The notes beneath the pieces are model-generated. The model saw only the letters and a program-made list of their open reading frames with translations, did no database searches and was not told the DNA's origin. Positions 6,717 to 14,535 of a stretch of 37,899 bases of DNA are shown one piece after another. This DNA comes from Bacillota bacterium (GTDB lineage: Bacteria > Bacillota > Clostridia > DSM-8532), in NCBI GenBank assembly GCA_023440865.1, contig JAEXRM010000043.1, positions 1-37,899 on the forward strand. The letters are read 5' to 3'. Position numbers and translations under genes: made by a program. Position 1 is the stretch's first letter. Each line of letters begins with the position of its first letter.

Positions 6717-7883
6717 ATGCGCATCATACTATTCACGGGCAAGGGCGGCGTCGGCAAGACGAGTGTGGCCGCCGCAACGGCATGCCGGCTGGCGGACAGC
6801 GGCCGGCGCGTGCTGATCATGAGCACGGACGCGGCACACAGCCTGGGAGACTCCCTCGACGTGTATCTGGGCGCGGAGCCCACACCTGTGGCGGACCGGC
6901 TCGACGCCATGGAGATCGACGTGGTCGAGGAGAGCGAACGGGCCTGGGGCAACCTGCGGGACTATCTCAAGCAACTGCTGACCTCGCGTGCGGAGGGAGG
7001 TCTCGAGGCCGAGGAGCTGCTGGTGTTCCCGGGGCTGGAGGAGCTGTTCTCGCTGCTGCGCATCCTGGACATCCACGAGCAGAACCGGTACGACGTGCTC
7101 ATCGTCGACTGCGCACCGACCGGCGAAACCCTCTCGCTGCTGAAGTTCCCGGAGATGTTCGCATCCCTGTTCGAGAAGGTCATGCCGATGAAGCGCAAGG
7201 CTGCCAGGGTGGTCGGCCCCGTGGTGGAAACGGCGCTGAAGATTCCCATGCCCCGGGACGACGTGTTTGCAGACATCGAGCGCCTGATGAACCGGCTCGA
7301 ACAGCTGCAGCGCCTGCTGCACGATCAGGATGCCACCTCCCTGCGCATCGTCGCCACACCGGAACGCATCGTCATCCAGGAGACGAAACGCAACTACACG
7401 TGGCTGCACCTGTACGACTACAACGTCGACGCGGTCATCGTCAACAAGGTGTACCCGGATGAGGCGCTCGCCGGGTACTTCAACCAGTGGGTGAGGCTGC
7501 AGGCCGCAGGTCTGGCGGAGCTGCAGGACAGCTTCCGCGACCTGCCGCTGTTCACGCTGCCGCTGGAGCGGCACGAGCTGCGGACGCTGCCGGTGCTGCG
7601 GTCCGTCTCCGGCTTTTACGGAGAAAGCGACGCCGCTGCGGTGCTGGCACGAGACCGCATCTTCCGGGTCGTCCAGGACGAAGGGGTGCACCGGCTGGAG
7701 GTGAGCCTGCCGTTTGCGGACAAGCGGGAAATGGAGCTGGCCTGCACGCAGGGCGAGCTCCACCTCACCATCCGCAATGAAAAACGCTGCTTTGCCCTGC
7801 CGGATGCACTCAAGGGACGTGACATCGTCGGGGCGCGGCTCGAGAACGGGCTGCTGCAGGTGGACTTCGCCGGATCGTCATGA
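6717..7883 (+). CDS. ArsA/Get3-family ATPase, second of a pair
   Basis: 388 residues, ATG 6717 after ACAGGAGGCCCAC. Deviant Walker A GKGGVGKTS (8-16), switch I STDAAHSLGD (family Pro replaced by Ala), switch II DCAPTGETL, 'PERIVIQETKRNYTWL' in the adenine-binding region, and an HSP20-like C-terminal domain from ~300 ('HRLEVSLPFADKREMELACTQ' region) as in the first copy. It is clearly a paralogue of the protein at 5066, so a heterodimer is possible. It lacks the Get3 C-x-x-C zinc site and an obvious methionine-rich tail-anchor groove. Its end overlaps the end of sbcC on the other strand. Confidence 0.9.
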   Translation: MRIILFTGKGGVGKTSVAAATACRLADSGRRVLIMSTDAAHSLGDSLDVYLGAEPTPVADRLDAMEIDVVEESERAWGNLRDYLKQLLTSRAEGGLEAEELLVFPGLEELFSLLRILDIHEQNRYDVLIVDCAPTGETLSLLKFPEMFASLFEKVMPMKRKAARVVGPVVETALKIPMPRDDVFADIERLMNRLEQLQRLLHDQDATSLRIVATPERIVIQETKRNYTWLHLYDYNVDAVIVNKVYPDEALAGYFNQWVRLQAAGLAELQDSFRDLPLFTLPLERHELRTLPVLRSVSGFYGESDAAAVLARDRIFRVVQDEGVHRLEVSLPFADKREMELACTQGELHLTIRNEKRCFALPDALKGRDIVGARLENGLLQVDFAGSS

Positions 7884-10800
7884 GATCCTTCGCACGCCGT
7901 TGCCGGAGATCGTGCTGCGCCCGTTCGCCTGCGGCGTGATCTGGATCTGTGTCGCAATGCGCTCCTTGAGCCCCGTCACGTGCGAGATGACGCCGATGAG
8001 CTTGCCGTCGCGCTCCAGGCCCGCCAGCGTGTCCAACGCGGTGGCCAGGGTCTCCTCGTCGAGCGTGCCGAAGCCCTCATCCAGGAAAAGCGAGTCCACG
8101 CGCACCTTGCGGCTGGACATGTGCGACAGTCCCAGCGCAAGCGACAGACTGACCAGGAAGCTCTCGCCGCCCGAGAGGTTCTTCGTGCTGCGCATCTCAC
8201 CCGCCTGGTAGTTGTCGATGACCAGCAGCTCCAGCGGCTGCGCCGCGTCGCGCGCCAGCAGGTATCGGTCCGAGAGCCGGACGAGTTGCCGGTTCGCGTG
8301 CCGGACCATCATCTCGAAGGTCAGTCCCTGCGCGAAGTTGCGGTACTTCTTGCCATCCGCCGAACCGATGAGCTCATGCAGCCGCGCCCAGCGGGCGCAT
8401 GCCGCCTGCCGGATCTCCCTGGCCGCAAGCCGCTCGGCCAGCAGCACCTGCAGCCGACGGTTCTCCTCCAGCTGCAGCCGCATGGCGCCGATTTCACGCT
8501 GCAACGCATCGCGCGCCTCCGTCAGCGCCTGCCGCTCCTGTGACAGCGCGGGCAGCGTCGCTTCGGTCAGCTGCAGCGCACGCTGTGCGTCCCGTTCGGC
8601 CGCTAGCGTCCGTATGCGGTCAGCAAGCGCGTGCGCCTCCTGTGCCAGCGCCTGGGTACGCTCCGCCAGCATCCGCCGCTCCTCCTCCGGCAGCACGGCC
8701 TCGCGCCAGGCAGACTCGTCAGCGAAGCCGAGGGCCGCAAGACGGGCGTTCCATGCCGCTTCCACGGAGGAGATCCGTACAGCCCGCTCCGACATCGTCC
8801 GCTCCCGGTCGGCAATGCGCGCCAGGCAGGCCTCCTGCTCGCCACGAGCCTTCTGAAGGGATGCAGACGCCGATGCCACCGCCGCCTCGGCGTCCTCGAC
8901 GGCCTTTCCGGCCGCCTGTTCCGCCGTGTCGGCCGATCCGCCCTCGAACAGCGCGTTCCGGGCCTGCTCCGCGGCATATAGCGCCAGCCGCAGGGCATCG
9001 CATTGCTTCCTGGACTGTTCCAGCGATGCCTCCGTTTGGACGAGCCGTTCCGTCACCTGTCCGAGCTGCTGGGAAAGCAGCGCAAGCGCCTGCACGCAGG
9101 CCTGCTTTTCCGTCTGCCTGCGCTGCCACTCGCGCCCCCGCTCCTCCAGCTGCGGCATGGCGGACTCAAGCCAGGCCAGCAACCGGTCGGCCGTCTGCGC
9201 GGCATCCACGTCCACAGCCGGGGCCGGAAGTTCCAGGAAAACGCCAGCCTCGGCCTGCAGTGAAAGCGCGGCCTTGCGGCTTTCCTGCGCAAGGGTGTCG
9301 CACTCGCGCATCAGCCGCTCCACTTCCAGCCGGGCCGCCTCCATTCGGTGAAGCGCATTCCGGGCTTCCTGGCCGGCCGTGACCAGCGCTTCGCGCATGC
9401 GGTCCAGGTCATCACGGATCCGCAGCGCCTCCTGCTCATGCCCGACACCCGCGCGCATGCGTTCCGCCACCGCCGCGAGCCGCATGCCGCATGCCGCCGC
9501 ATAGTCCCTGAAGCTGTTCGCGCGGTCCTCACACCCCGTCGTTTCCATGCATGGCATGTCCTCGCCGATGCCCGCGCCGGCGGATGCTTCTGTCGATGCA
9601 GCCATGGGCGCCGGCCGCGCTGCAGCCTGCGCATCGGCCGCATCGGCCGCATCGGCCGCATCGGCTTGCAGGCTGGACGAAGGCGGCGGAGGCAGGGCGG
9701 CATCGCCGAGCAGGTCGATGTCGGCGGCATCGGCCGCCGCCGTCGGGAACGGGGCGGCGCTGGCCGCCCAAGAGTCCGCGAGGCCCGCCCATTCCGCCTG
9801 AAGCCTTTCCTCAAGCGCCGCACGGGCGGCCAGGGAGGCGGCACGGTCGGAGTCCGCTCGCACAAGTGTGGCGGACAGCGTGCCGACCCGCAGGCGAAGC
9901 GCCTCCACCTCGTCCGATGCCTGCCGGAACCGTTCCCGCGCATCCGCCAGCTCGCGTTCCACCGGATCCGCCACCGGCAGGTTTCCGGTGGCGTAAGGGT
10001 GATGCACGGCGCCGCACAGCGGACAGGGGGCACCGTCGCGCAGCCGGTCCCGTTCTTCGGTGAGATCGGCGATGCGGCGCAGCAGCACCAGCTTCTCCTC
10101 CAGGTCCTCAACCCGCTTGCGCTGCGCCTCCCGGCCCGCTTCAGCCGTCTCGAGCGATGCGCGCACGCGCATCCGTTCCTGCCCGGTTGCCGTGACCGCA
10201 TCGCACAGCGACCGATGCCGCGCCGCCTCCCCAGCCGCTTCCGCAGCCAGGACGGCCGCTTTTTCCGCGCTTCGCGCATGCGCCTCGAGCAGCTGCCGCC
10301 GCTCATGCCATCCTGCGGCCGGCAGCGTGCCCAACGTATCCCGTACCGCACCGTATGCCGCCTCGAGCTCTTCCTGCCGTGCCCCGAGCCGCTCCCGCAG
10401 CTCGTCCAGCAGCGCCTCCCGTTGCTTCAGCTCCGTTTCGCAGGCCGACCGCGACGCCTCCGCATCGGTCAGTGCGCCGGCCCTTCCCGCCCGCTGCCGT
10501 GACAGGGTGCGGGCATGGTCCAGATGCGCCTGCATGCCGGCAAGCCGTGCGACGAGTCCCTCATCGGCCGCTGTCGCTGCCAGCGACGCCTCAAGCAGCC
10601 GCAGGTGCTCGGCCTCCAGGGCATGGCGCTCCCGGGTCTGCTCCTGCAACGCCAGCAACCGCGCCCGTTCCGCCTCCGCGGAATCCCGCACCCGTTCCTG
10701 CTCCGCCAGCGGGCCGCGCTGCGCCGCCATTTCGACATCGAGACGGCGCGCCTCGCGCAACTGCGGCTGCAACGCCTGCAGCGCCGCCCTGGCAGCCTCG

Positions 10801-11822
10801 CGTGCCGCCTGCCTCTCCTGCAGGCCGGCATCCGCAACAAGGAGCGCCGCATCGCATGCCGGCAGCGATGTCCGGGCCGACTCCAGCTGCAGCCCGTCCG
10901 CCGCCTGCTCGTTCCGCAGCGAATCAAGCTGGGCCGCCTCCGGTGCGGCCTCCAGGGCACGCGCGGCGCGCTGTGCCCGTATCCGTTCGGGCTCGAACGC
11001 GGCGGTCCGCGCCTCGAGGTCCTGCTGCCGTCCGGCAAGCTGCTGCATTTCGGATTCGAGCCGGTCGAGCCCCTCGAGCCAGGCAGCCTGCCGCGCCAGC
11101 GCGTCGAGGCGTGCCTTCAGCTCCTCTTCCGTGGCATTCCGCGTCACCAGCTCCTGTTCCAGCACCATGCGCTGTGCCTCCGGGAGCACCCGGATGCCGC
11201 CGAGCTCCGCATCCAGCAGCTCCAGCCCCTTCCGCTCCGCGGCGTTCCGCTCATGGACACGCATGGAGATGACGCTGTAGATGTCGGTGCCGGTGATCTG
11301 CTCGAGGATGGAAGCCCGGTCCTCCGGCGCAGCCTGCAGGAAGGCGGCGAACCCGCCCTGCGCCAGCAGCATCGACCTGGTGAAGCGGTCAAAGTCCATG
11401 CCGGTCACTTCCACGATCCGGTCGGCGACATCGCGGATTTTGGTTTCCAGCAACGCACCCGTCCTTGCATCCGCGATTTCATGGCGGGGCAGCTGCAGCT
11501 CGCCGTCGGGCTTCTTCCGGGCGCGGTTCTGGCTCCAGAGACAGCAGAACGTGCCGGCCTGCGTCTCGAAGGTCACCTCGGCGAAGCATTCACCCGTACG
11601 GCGCGACATGATCTCGTTCCCGCTCTTGTTGACGCGGTTCAGGCGCGGCGTGCGGCCGTACAGCGCAAGGCAGACGGCATCGAGCAGGGTGGACTTGCCT
11701 GCGCCCGTCGGACCGGTGATGGCGAACAATCCGTTTGCGCGATACGCGGGGTCGCACAGGTCAACCTCCCATTCGCCGGCCAGTGAATTCAGGTTCTTGA
11801 AGCGGATCTTCAGGATGCGCAT
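7878..11822 (-). CDS. sbcC: SbcC, exonuclease subunit / SMC-like ATPase
   Basis: 1314 residues. ATG at 11822 is chosen because AGGGAGGA lies just upstream; the frame extends 7 codons further without a site. N-terminal Walker A GPTGAGKST (37-45); a long heptad-rich coiled coil; zinc hook CPLC (Cys600 and Cys603) near the middle; returning coiled coil; ABC signature NLSGGES near 1215; Walker B and D-loop 'DSLFLDEGFGTLDEE'. With SbcD it forms the Mre11-Rad50-type complex that opens DNA hairpins and blocked ends. It is longer than most SbcC (about 1050), partly because of an Ala/Asp-rich insertion of about 70 residues after the hook (DNA 9550-9760) containing a 9-bp repeat. It follows sbcD by 67 bases in one operon and converges on the ArsA-like gene with a 6-base overlap. 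Confidence 0.95.
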   Translation of the reverse strand: MRILKIRFKNLNSLAGEWEVDLCDPAYRANGLFAITGPTGAGKSTLLDAVCLALYGRTPRLNRVNKSGNEIMSRRTGECFAEVTFETQAGTFCCLWSQNRARKKPDGELQLPRHEIADARTGALLETKIRDVADRIVEVTGMDFDRFTRSMLLAQGGFAAFLQAAPEDRASILEQITGTDIYSVISMRVHERNAAERKGLELLDAELGGIRVLPEAQRMVLEQELVTRNATEEELKARLDALARQAAWLEGLDRLESEMQQLAGRQQDLEARTAAFEPERIRAQRAARALEAAPEAAQLDSLRNEQAADGLQLESARTSLPACDAALLVADAGLQERQAAREAARAALQALQPQLREARRLDVEMAAQRGPLAEQERVRDSAEAERARLLALQEQTRERHALEAEHLRLLEASLAATAADEGLVARLAGMQAHLDHARTLSRQRAGRAGALTDAEASRSACETELKQREALLDELRERLGARQEELEAAYGAVRDTLGTLPAAGWHERRQLLEAHARSAEKAAVLAAEAAGEAARHRSLCDAVTATGQERMRVRASLETAEAGREAQRKRVEDLEEKLVLLRRIADLTEERDRLRDGAPCPLCGAVHHPYATGNLPVADPVERELADARERFRQASDEVEALRLRVGTLSATLVRADSDRAASLAARAALEERLQAEWAGLADSWAASAAPFPTAAADAADIDLLGDAALPPPPSSSLQADAADAADAADAQAAARPAPMAASTEASAGAGIGEDMPCMETTGCEDRANSFRDYAAACGMRLAAVAERMRAGVGHEQEALRIRDDLDRMREALVTAGQEARNALHRMEAARLEVERLMRECDTLAQESRKAALSLQAEAGVFLELPAPAVDVDAAQTADRLLAWLESAMPQLEERGREWQRRQTEKQACVQALALLSQQLGQVTERLVQTEASLEQSRKQCDALRLALYAAEQARNALFEGGSADTAEQAAGKAVEDAEAAVASASASLQKARGEQEACLARIADRERTMSERAVRISSVEAAWNARLAALGFADESAWREAVLPEEERRMLAERTQALAQEAHALADRIRTLAAERDAQRALQLTEATLPALSQERQALTEARDALQREIGAMRLQLEENRRLQVLLAERLAAREIRQAACARWARLHELIGSADGKKYRNFAQGLTFEMMVRHANRQLVRLSDRYLLARDAAQPLELLVIDNYQAGEMRSTKNLSGGESFLVSLSLALGLSHMSSRKVRVDSLFLDEGFGTLDEETLATALDTLAGLERDGKLIGVISHVTGLKERIATQIQITPQANGRSTISGNGVRRIS
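9631..9666. repeat. Four 9-bp tandem units inside sbcC
   Basis: GCATCGGCC is repeated at 9631, 9640 and 9649, with GCATCGGCT at 9658. On the coding strand it encodes Ala-Asp-Ala units in a low-complexity linker. Length changes by whole units keep the frame, so the linker could vary between strains. Confidence 0.9.
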
Positions 11823-11889
11823 GGAATCCTCCCTGCAGGACAAGGATCTTCATTCGGCCGGAGCCTCCGTCGTGACGATGTGCCGCCGT

Positions 11890-13140
11890 TCATTCGGCCA
11901 GCCTGTCCGTCTCGAGGATGGATGCGGTGATCTCCCGGTACGCCAGCTCCAGGTCGGCGCGCTGCGTCTCGGGCACCCCGTTTGCGTCCATGCAGCGATG
12001 GAACACGTCGGCGTCGGTGAGGTCGTCGAGCGTCTCCCCCTCGCGGAAGGATTGGAGCGTGCGGTCCGCCAGCCGTTCGTTGCGGATGCGCAGCAGCTCG
12101 AGGCCGGTTCCCGCGACGAGGGATTCCAGCCGCTCGCGCAGATCACCGAGTACGGCGTCGCCGGTGTAGGCAACCTCGAGCCAGGCGTCGGGGTGCGTGG
12201 CGGCAAGCCCGGACAGGCGAGCCGAAATGGTCTCCCAGTCGCCCTGCACGCGCTCCAGTGTCTGGAACACGGGAATGGCAAGCGGCTCGATCCGCACATC
12301 GTCCTCATCGATCGCTACCAGAAGCACCCGTTTGGCCTGTTCCGCCTCGCCAAAGCCCATCGGAAGCGGCGAGCCGCTGTATCGCGCCGGCACGGCGCCA
12401 TGGATTTGCTGCGGTACATGCAGGTGCCCCAGCGCGAGGTAATCGAAGCAGTCCGGGAAGAGACCTGCCGGGAAGCGGGCCAGCGAACCGACATAGAGCT
12501 CCCGGACGCCATCGTTCTCCGCAACCTGGCCGCCGGCCGCAAACAGGTGCCCCATGCCGACGATCGGCAGCCGCGCCGGCGCGCCGGTTTCCCCGAGACA
12601 GCGCCGCCGCATCTCCAGCGCCGCCTCCGTCACCTCGGCATAATGCCGGCGGATGCCATCGGTCAGCTTCCGCTCCTTGTCATCCGGGCTTTCGCCCGCT
12701 TCCGCAAAACGCAGGTCGCGTTCCCGCAGGAACGGGACGGCGCAGAGAATCAGCTCCGGCGAACCGGCCGCGTTCCGCAGCACCAGCACCTCACCCGCCG
12801 CCGTTTCGGTTGCGGCGCCGACAACATGGATATCCAGGGCCGAAAGCAGCGCCTTCGGCGCGTCGAGAAGGGACGGCGAGTCGTGGTTGCCGCCGGTGAC
12901 GACCAGATGACGGCACCCGCTCGCCGCGGCGCGGTGCAGAAACCGGTAGTAAAGCTCCTGTGCGCGGTTGGTGGGAGCGACGGTGTCGAACACGTCGCCC
13001 GCCACGAGCAGGACGTCGACCTGCTCGCGTGCCAGCGTGTCCACCAGCCAGTCGAGAAACAGCGCATGCTCCTCATATCGTTTGCGGCCGTACAGCGTGC
13101 GGCCGATATGCCAGTCGGAGGTGTGCAGCAGGCGGATCAT
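11890..13140 (-). CDS. sbcD: SbcD, nuclease subunit
   Basis: 416 residues, ATG at 13140 with AAGGGAG upstream. Calcineurin-like phosphoesterase of the Mre11/SbcD type: motif I 'HTSDWHIG' (Asp9, His11), motif II 'LLVAGDVFD', motif III 'VVTGGNHDSPS', motif IV around 'VGMGHLFAAGG' and motif V 'LALGHLHVPQQ', which supply the two-metal site. The C-terminal ~110 residues form the capping domain. The length matches the family. It is the promoter-proximal gene of the sbcDC operon; the nuclease works on hairpins and protein-blocked ends using ATP-driven opening by SbcC. Confidence 0.95.
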   Translation of the reverse strand: MIRLLHTSDWHIGRTLYGRKRYEEHALFLDWLVDTLAREQVDVLLVAGDVFDTVAPTNRAQELYYRFLHRAAASGCRHLVVTGGNHDSPSLLDAPKALLSALDIHVVGAATETAAGEVLVLRNAAGSPELILCAVPFLRERDLRFAEAGESPDDKERKLTDGIRRHYAEVTEAALEMRRRCLGETGAPARLPIVGMGHLFAAGGQVAENDGVRELYVGSLARFPAGLFPDCFDYLALGHLHVPQQIHGAVPARYSGSPLPMGFGEAEQAKRVLLVAIDEDDVRIEPLAIPVFQTLERVQGDWETISARLSGLAATHPDAWLEVAYTGDAVLGDLRERLESLVAGTGLELLRIRNERLADRTLQSFREGETLDDLTDADVFHRCMDANGVPETQRADLELAYREITASILETDRLAE

Positions 13141-13521
13141 GGCGGTTGCTCCCTTCAGAGACGCGATCTGGGTCGGGGACGGATGGCTGGGTTGATCACC
13201 CGCGCATGGCGGGCGTCTCCATCCCCCGCGTGGCGGGCATCTCTATCCTACCGTTTCCCGGCCCCATCTGTCGACACGCGCTCCCTTCCCGGCTCATGTG
13301 CCTTCCCTCATCGTGTCCTCTCCCATCCGACGGGTCCGGTGCTTCAACAGGCACGGGAAGGGTAAATCCAACCGGATTCATCCGGACTTCCGCACATCGC
13401 GCAAGCCCGATCTCCGGGGTGACCGCTCATCGGCACCCGGTTCCCGCCGGCCCGATCGCTCCCCGGTTCCCGGTTCCCGCCGGCCTGTCTCCCATCCGGA
13501 ACCGCCTTGCAGGAGGCCCCC
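13141..13521. other. Gene-free divergent region with short repeats
   Basis: The region lies between divergent sbcD and the diguanylate cyclase. It holds the sbcD promoter, a two-unit degenerate repeat near 13199-13250 (CCCGCGCATGGCGGGCGTCT and a shorter variant), a palindrome CCGGATTCATCCGG near 13373-13386, and a GGTTCCCGCCGGCC-type repeat near 13438-13490. I see no convincing gene or RNA, and no clear plus-strand promoter. Confidence 0.5.
13245..13274 (-). promoter_or_regulatory. Promoter for sbcDC
   Basis: Read on the minus strand: -35 TCGACA (13274-13269), 18-bp spacer, -10 TAGGAT (13250-13245). The transcript would start near 13238, about 100 bases before the sbcD ATG. Confidence 0.5.
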
Positions 13522-14358
13522 ATGCACCTGCTTCGCAGACGCCAGGAAACCATGCTGCTTCCCGTCGGCCTCGCCACGCTGGCGGCGGCCTTCCTGTGCG
13601 CATGGCTGCTTGGCACGGACAGGCTCTACACGCATCTGTTCTACGTCCCCATTGCCTGGTGCGCCTCCCGCACGCCGCGATACACCATGCTGCTGGGCGG
13701 GGTGTTCGCCGCATCCCACCTGCTCATCGAGCTGGTGCTGCGCGGCAGCCTGGAGCCGACCATCTGGCTGCGGGCGATGCTGGTCCTGACGGTCAGCCTG
13801 ATGCTGCAGCGCATCTGGCGGCATGAGCGCTCGTACCGCAACACGGTTTCGGCGCTCGATTTCCAGCGGCACCACGACTCGCTCACCGGTGTGTTCAACC
13901 GACGCTACTTCACCGATTCGCTCCGGCCGAAGCTGGCCTATCCCGTCGCGTTCCACCTGTGCGACCTGGACAACCTCAAGGGCATCAACGACCTGTACGG
14001 CCACGCGACCGGCGACAGGTACCTCCAGCGCATGGCCATGACGCTGTTGCGCGGCATCCGTACCGAGGACAGCCTCATCCGCATCGGCGGTGACGAGTTC
14101 CTGATCGTCTCGCAGGGCTGCGACCCCCACCAGAAGCAGTCCATCCATGCCCGCATGCTTGAGCTGCTCGAACGCGAGACCCATCTCAAGCCGGATGAAT
14201 CCGGCCTGCCGGAGCCCCTGTCCTTCTCCGTGGGCTCCGGGTATGCCGAGCGGGCCGAGGATGTCGACGCCGCCATCGGGGAGGCGGATCGCGCCATGTA
14301 CGGGCACAAGCGGGATCGGCGGCACCCCGGAAGCGGCACAACGAAAGTTCCCGGCTGA
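13522..14358 (+). CDS. Membrane-bound diguanylate cyclase (GGDEF)
   Basis: 278 residues. ATG 13522 is chosen over TTG 13507 because AGGAGG (13511-13516) precedes it. The first ~95 residues form three to four membrane segments (about 11-30, 36-50, 54-73 and 82-96), then a short linker. The GGDEF domain runs ~110-275: 'DSLTGVFNRRYF' metal and nucleotide-binding start, GGDEF at 189-193, and the inhibitory RxxD site RTED (180-183) exactly five residues before it. The enzyme should make cyclic di-GMP from two GTP and be feedback-inhibited by it. The membrane part resembles no sensor domain I can name, so the signal is unknown. No EAL or PilZ gene lies nearby. Confidence 0.92.
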   Translation: MHLLRRRQETMLLPVGLATLAAAFLCAWLLGTDRLYTHLFYVPIAWCASRTPRYTMLLGGVFAASHLLIELVLRGSLEPTIWLRAMLVLTVSLMLQRIWRHERSYRNTVSALDFQRHHDSLTGVFNRRYFTDSLRPKLAYPVAFHLCDLDNLKGINDLYGHATGDRYLQRMAMTLLRGIRTEDSLIRIGGDEFLIVSQGCDPHQKQSIHARMLELLERETHLKPDESGLPEPLSFSVGSGYAERAEDVDAAIGEADRAMYGHKRDRRHPGSGTTKVPG

Positions 14359-14470
14359 ACAGCCGACACATCGGGGAAACCCGGCCGAACAGTCCGCCAT
14401 GTCATAGGCAGCAGGCCGAACACCTGCCGGGCCGGACAAGCCCGGCGGAACAGCCCGCCGGGTGCGGAAA
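14351..14470. repeat. Degenerate ~30-bp tandem repeat at the cyclase gene end
   Basis: Four units are marked by GAAC at 14357, 14387, 14418 and 14448 (spacings 30, 31, 30). Each is preceded by a CCGGCNGAACA-type core. The first unit contains the TGA stop of the diguanylate cyclase (14356-14358). The array fills the space up to the terminator. Confidence 0.65.
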
Positions 14471-14496
14471 AGCCGGCCCGCAGAACGGACCGGCTT
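14470..14496. terminator. Hairpin terminator between convergent genes
   Basis: AAGCCGG (14470-14476) pairs with CCGGCTT (14490-14496), extended inward by CCG/CGG with one mismatch around loop CAGAA. On the minus strand it is followed by TTTTCC, on the plus strand by CCTTTCG. It probably serves both the cyclase and the convergent kinase, better on the minus strand. Confidence 0.6.
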
Positions 14497-14535
14497 CCTT
14501 TCGTCAGTTTCTGTATCGGACCTGTGCGTACAAGC

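Noticed and set aside
5066..7883. Arsenic resistance operon.
   Set aside because: There is no ArsB, Acr3, ArsR, ArsC or ArsD; the ATPases alone do not establish arsenic transport.
7878..13140. An anti-phage or defence system formed by sbcDC with neighbours.
   Set aside because: sbcD and sbcC are a complete ordinary repair pair with a sensible promoter; no other defence gene is present.
4922..13365. Very long open frames antisense to the ArsA-like, sbcC and sbcD genes (for example 676, 694 and 406 codons).
   Set aside because: High GC keeps stop codons rare in the opposite strand. These frames lack ribosome binding sites, are Arg/Ala/Ser-rich or His/Gln-rich, and overlie clear family genes.
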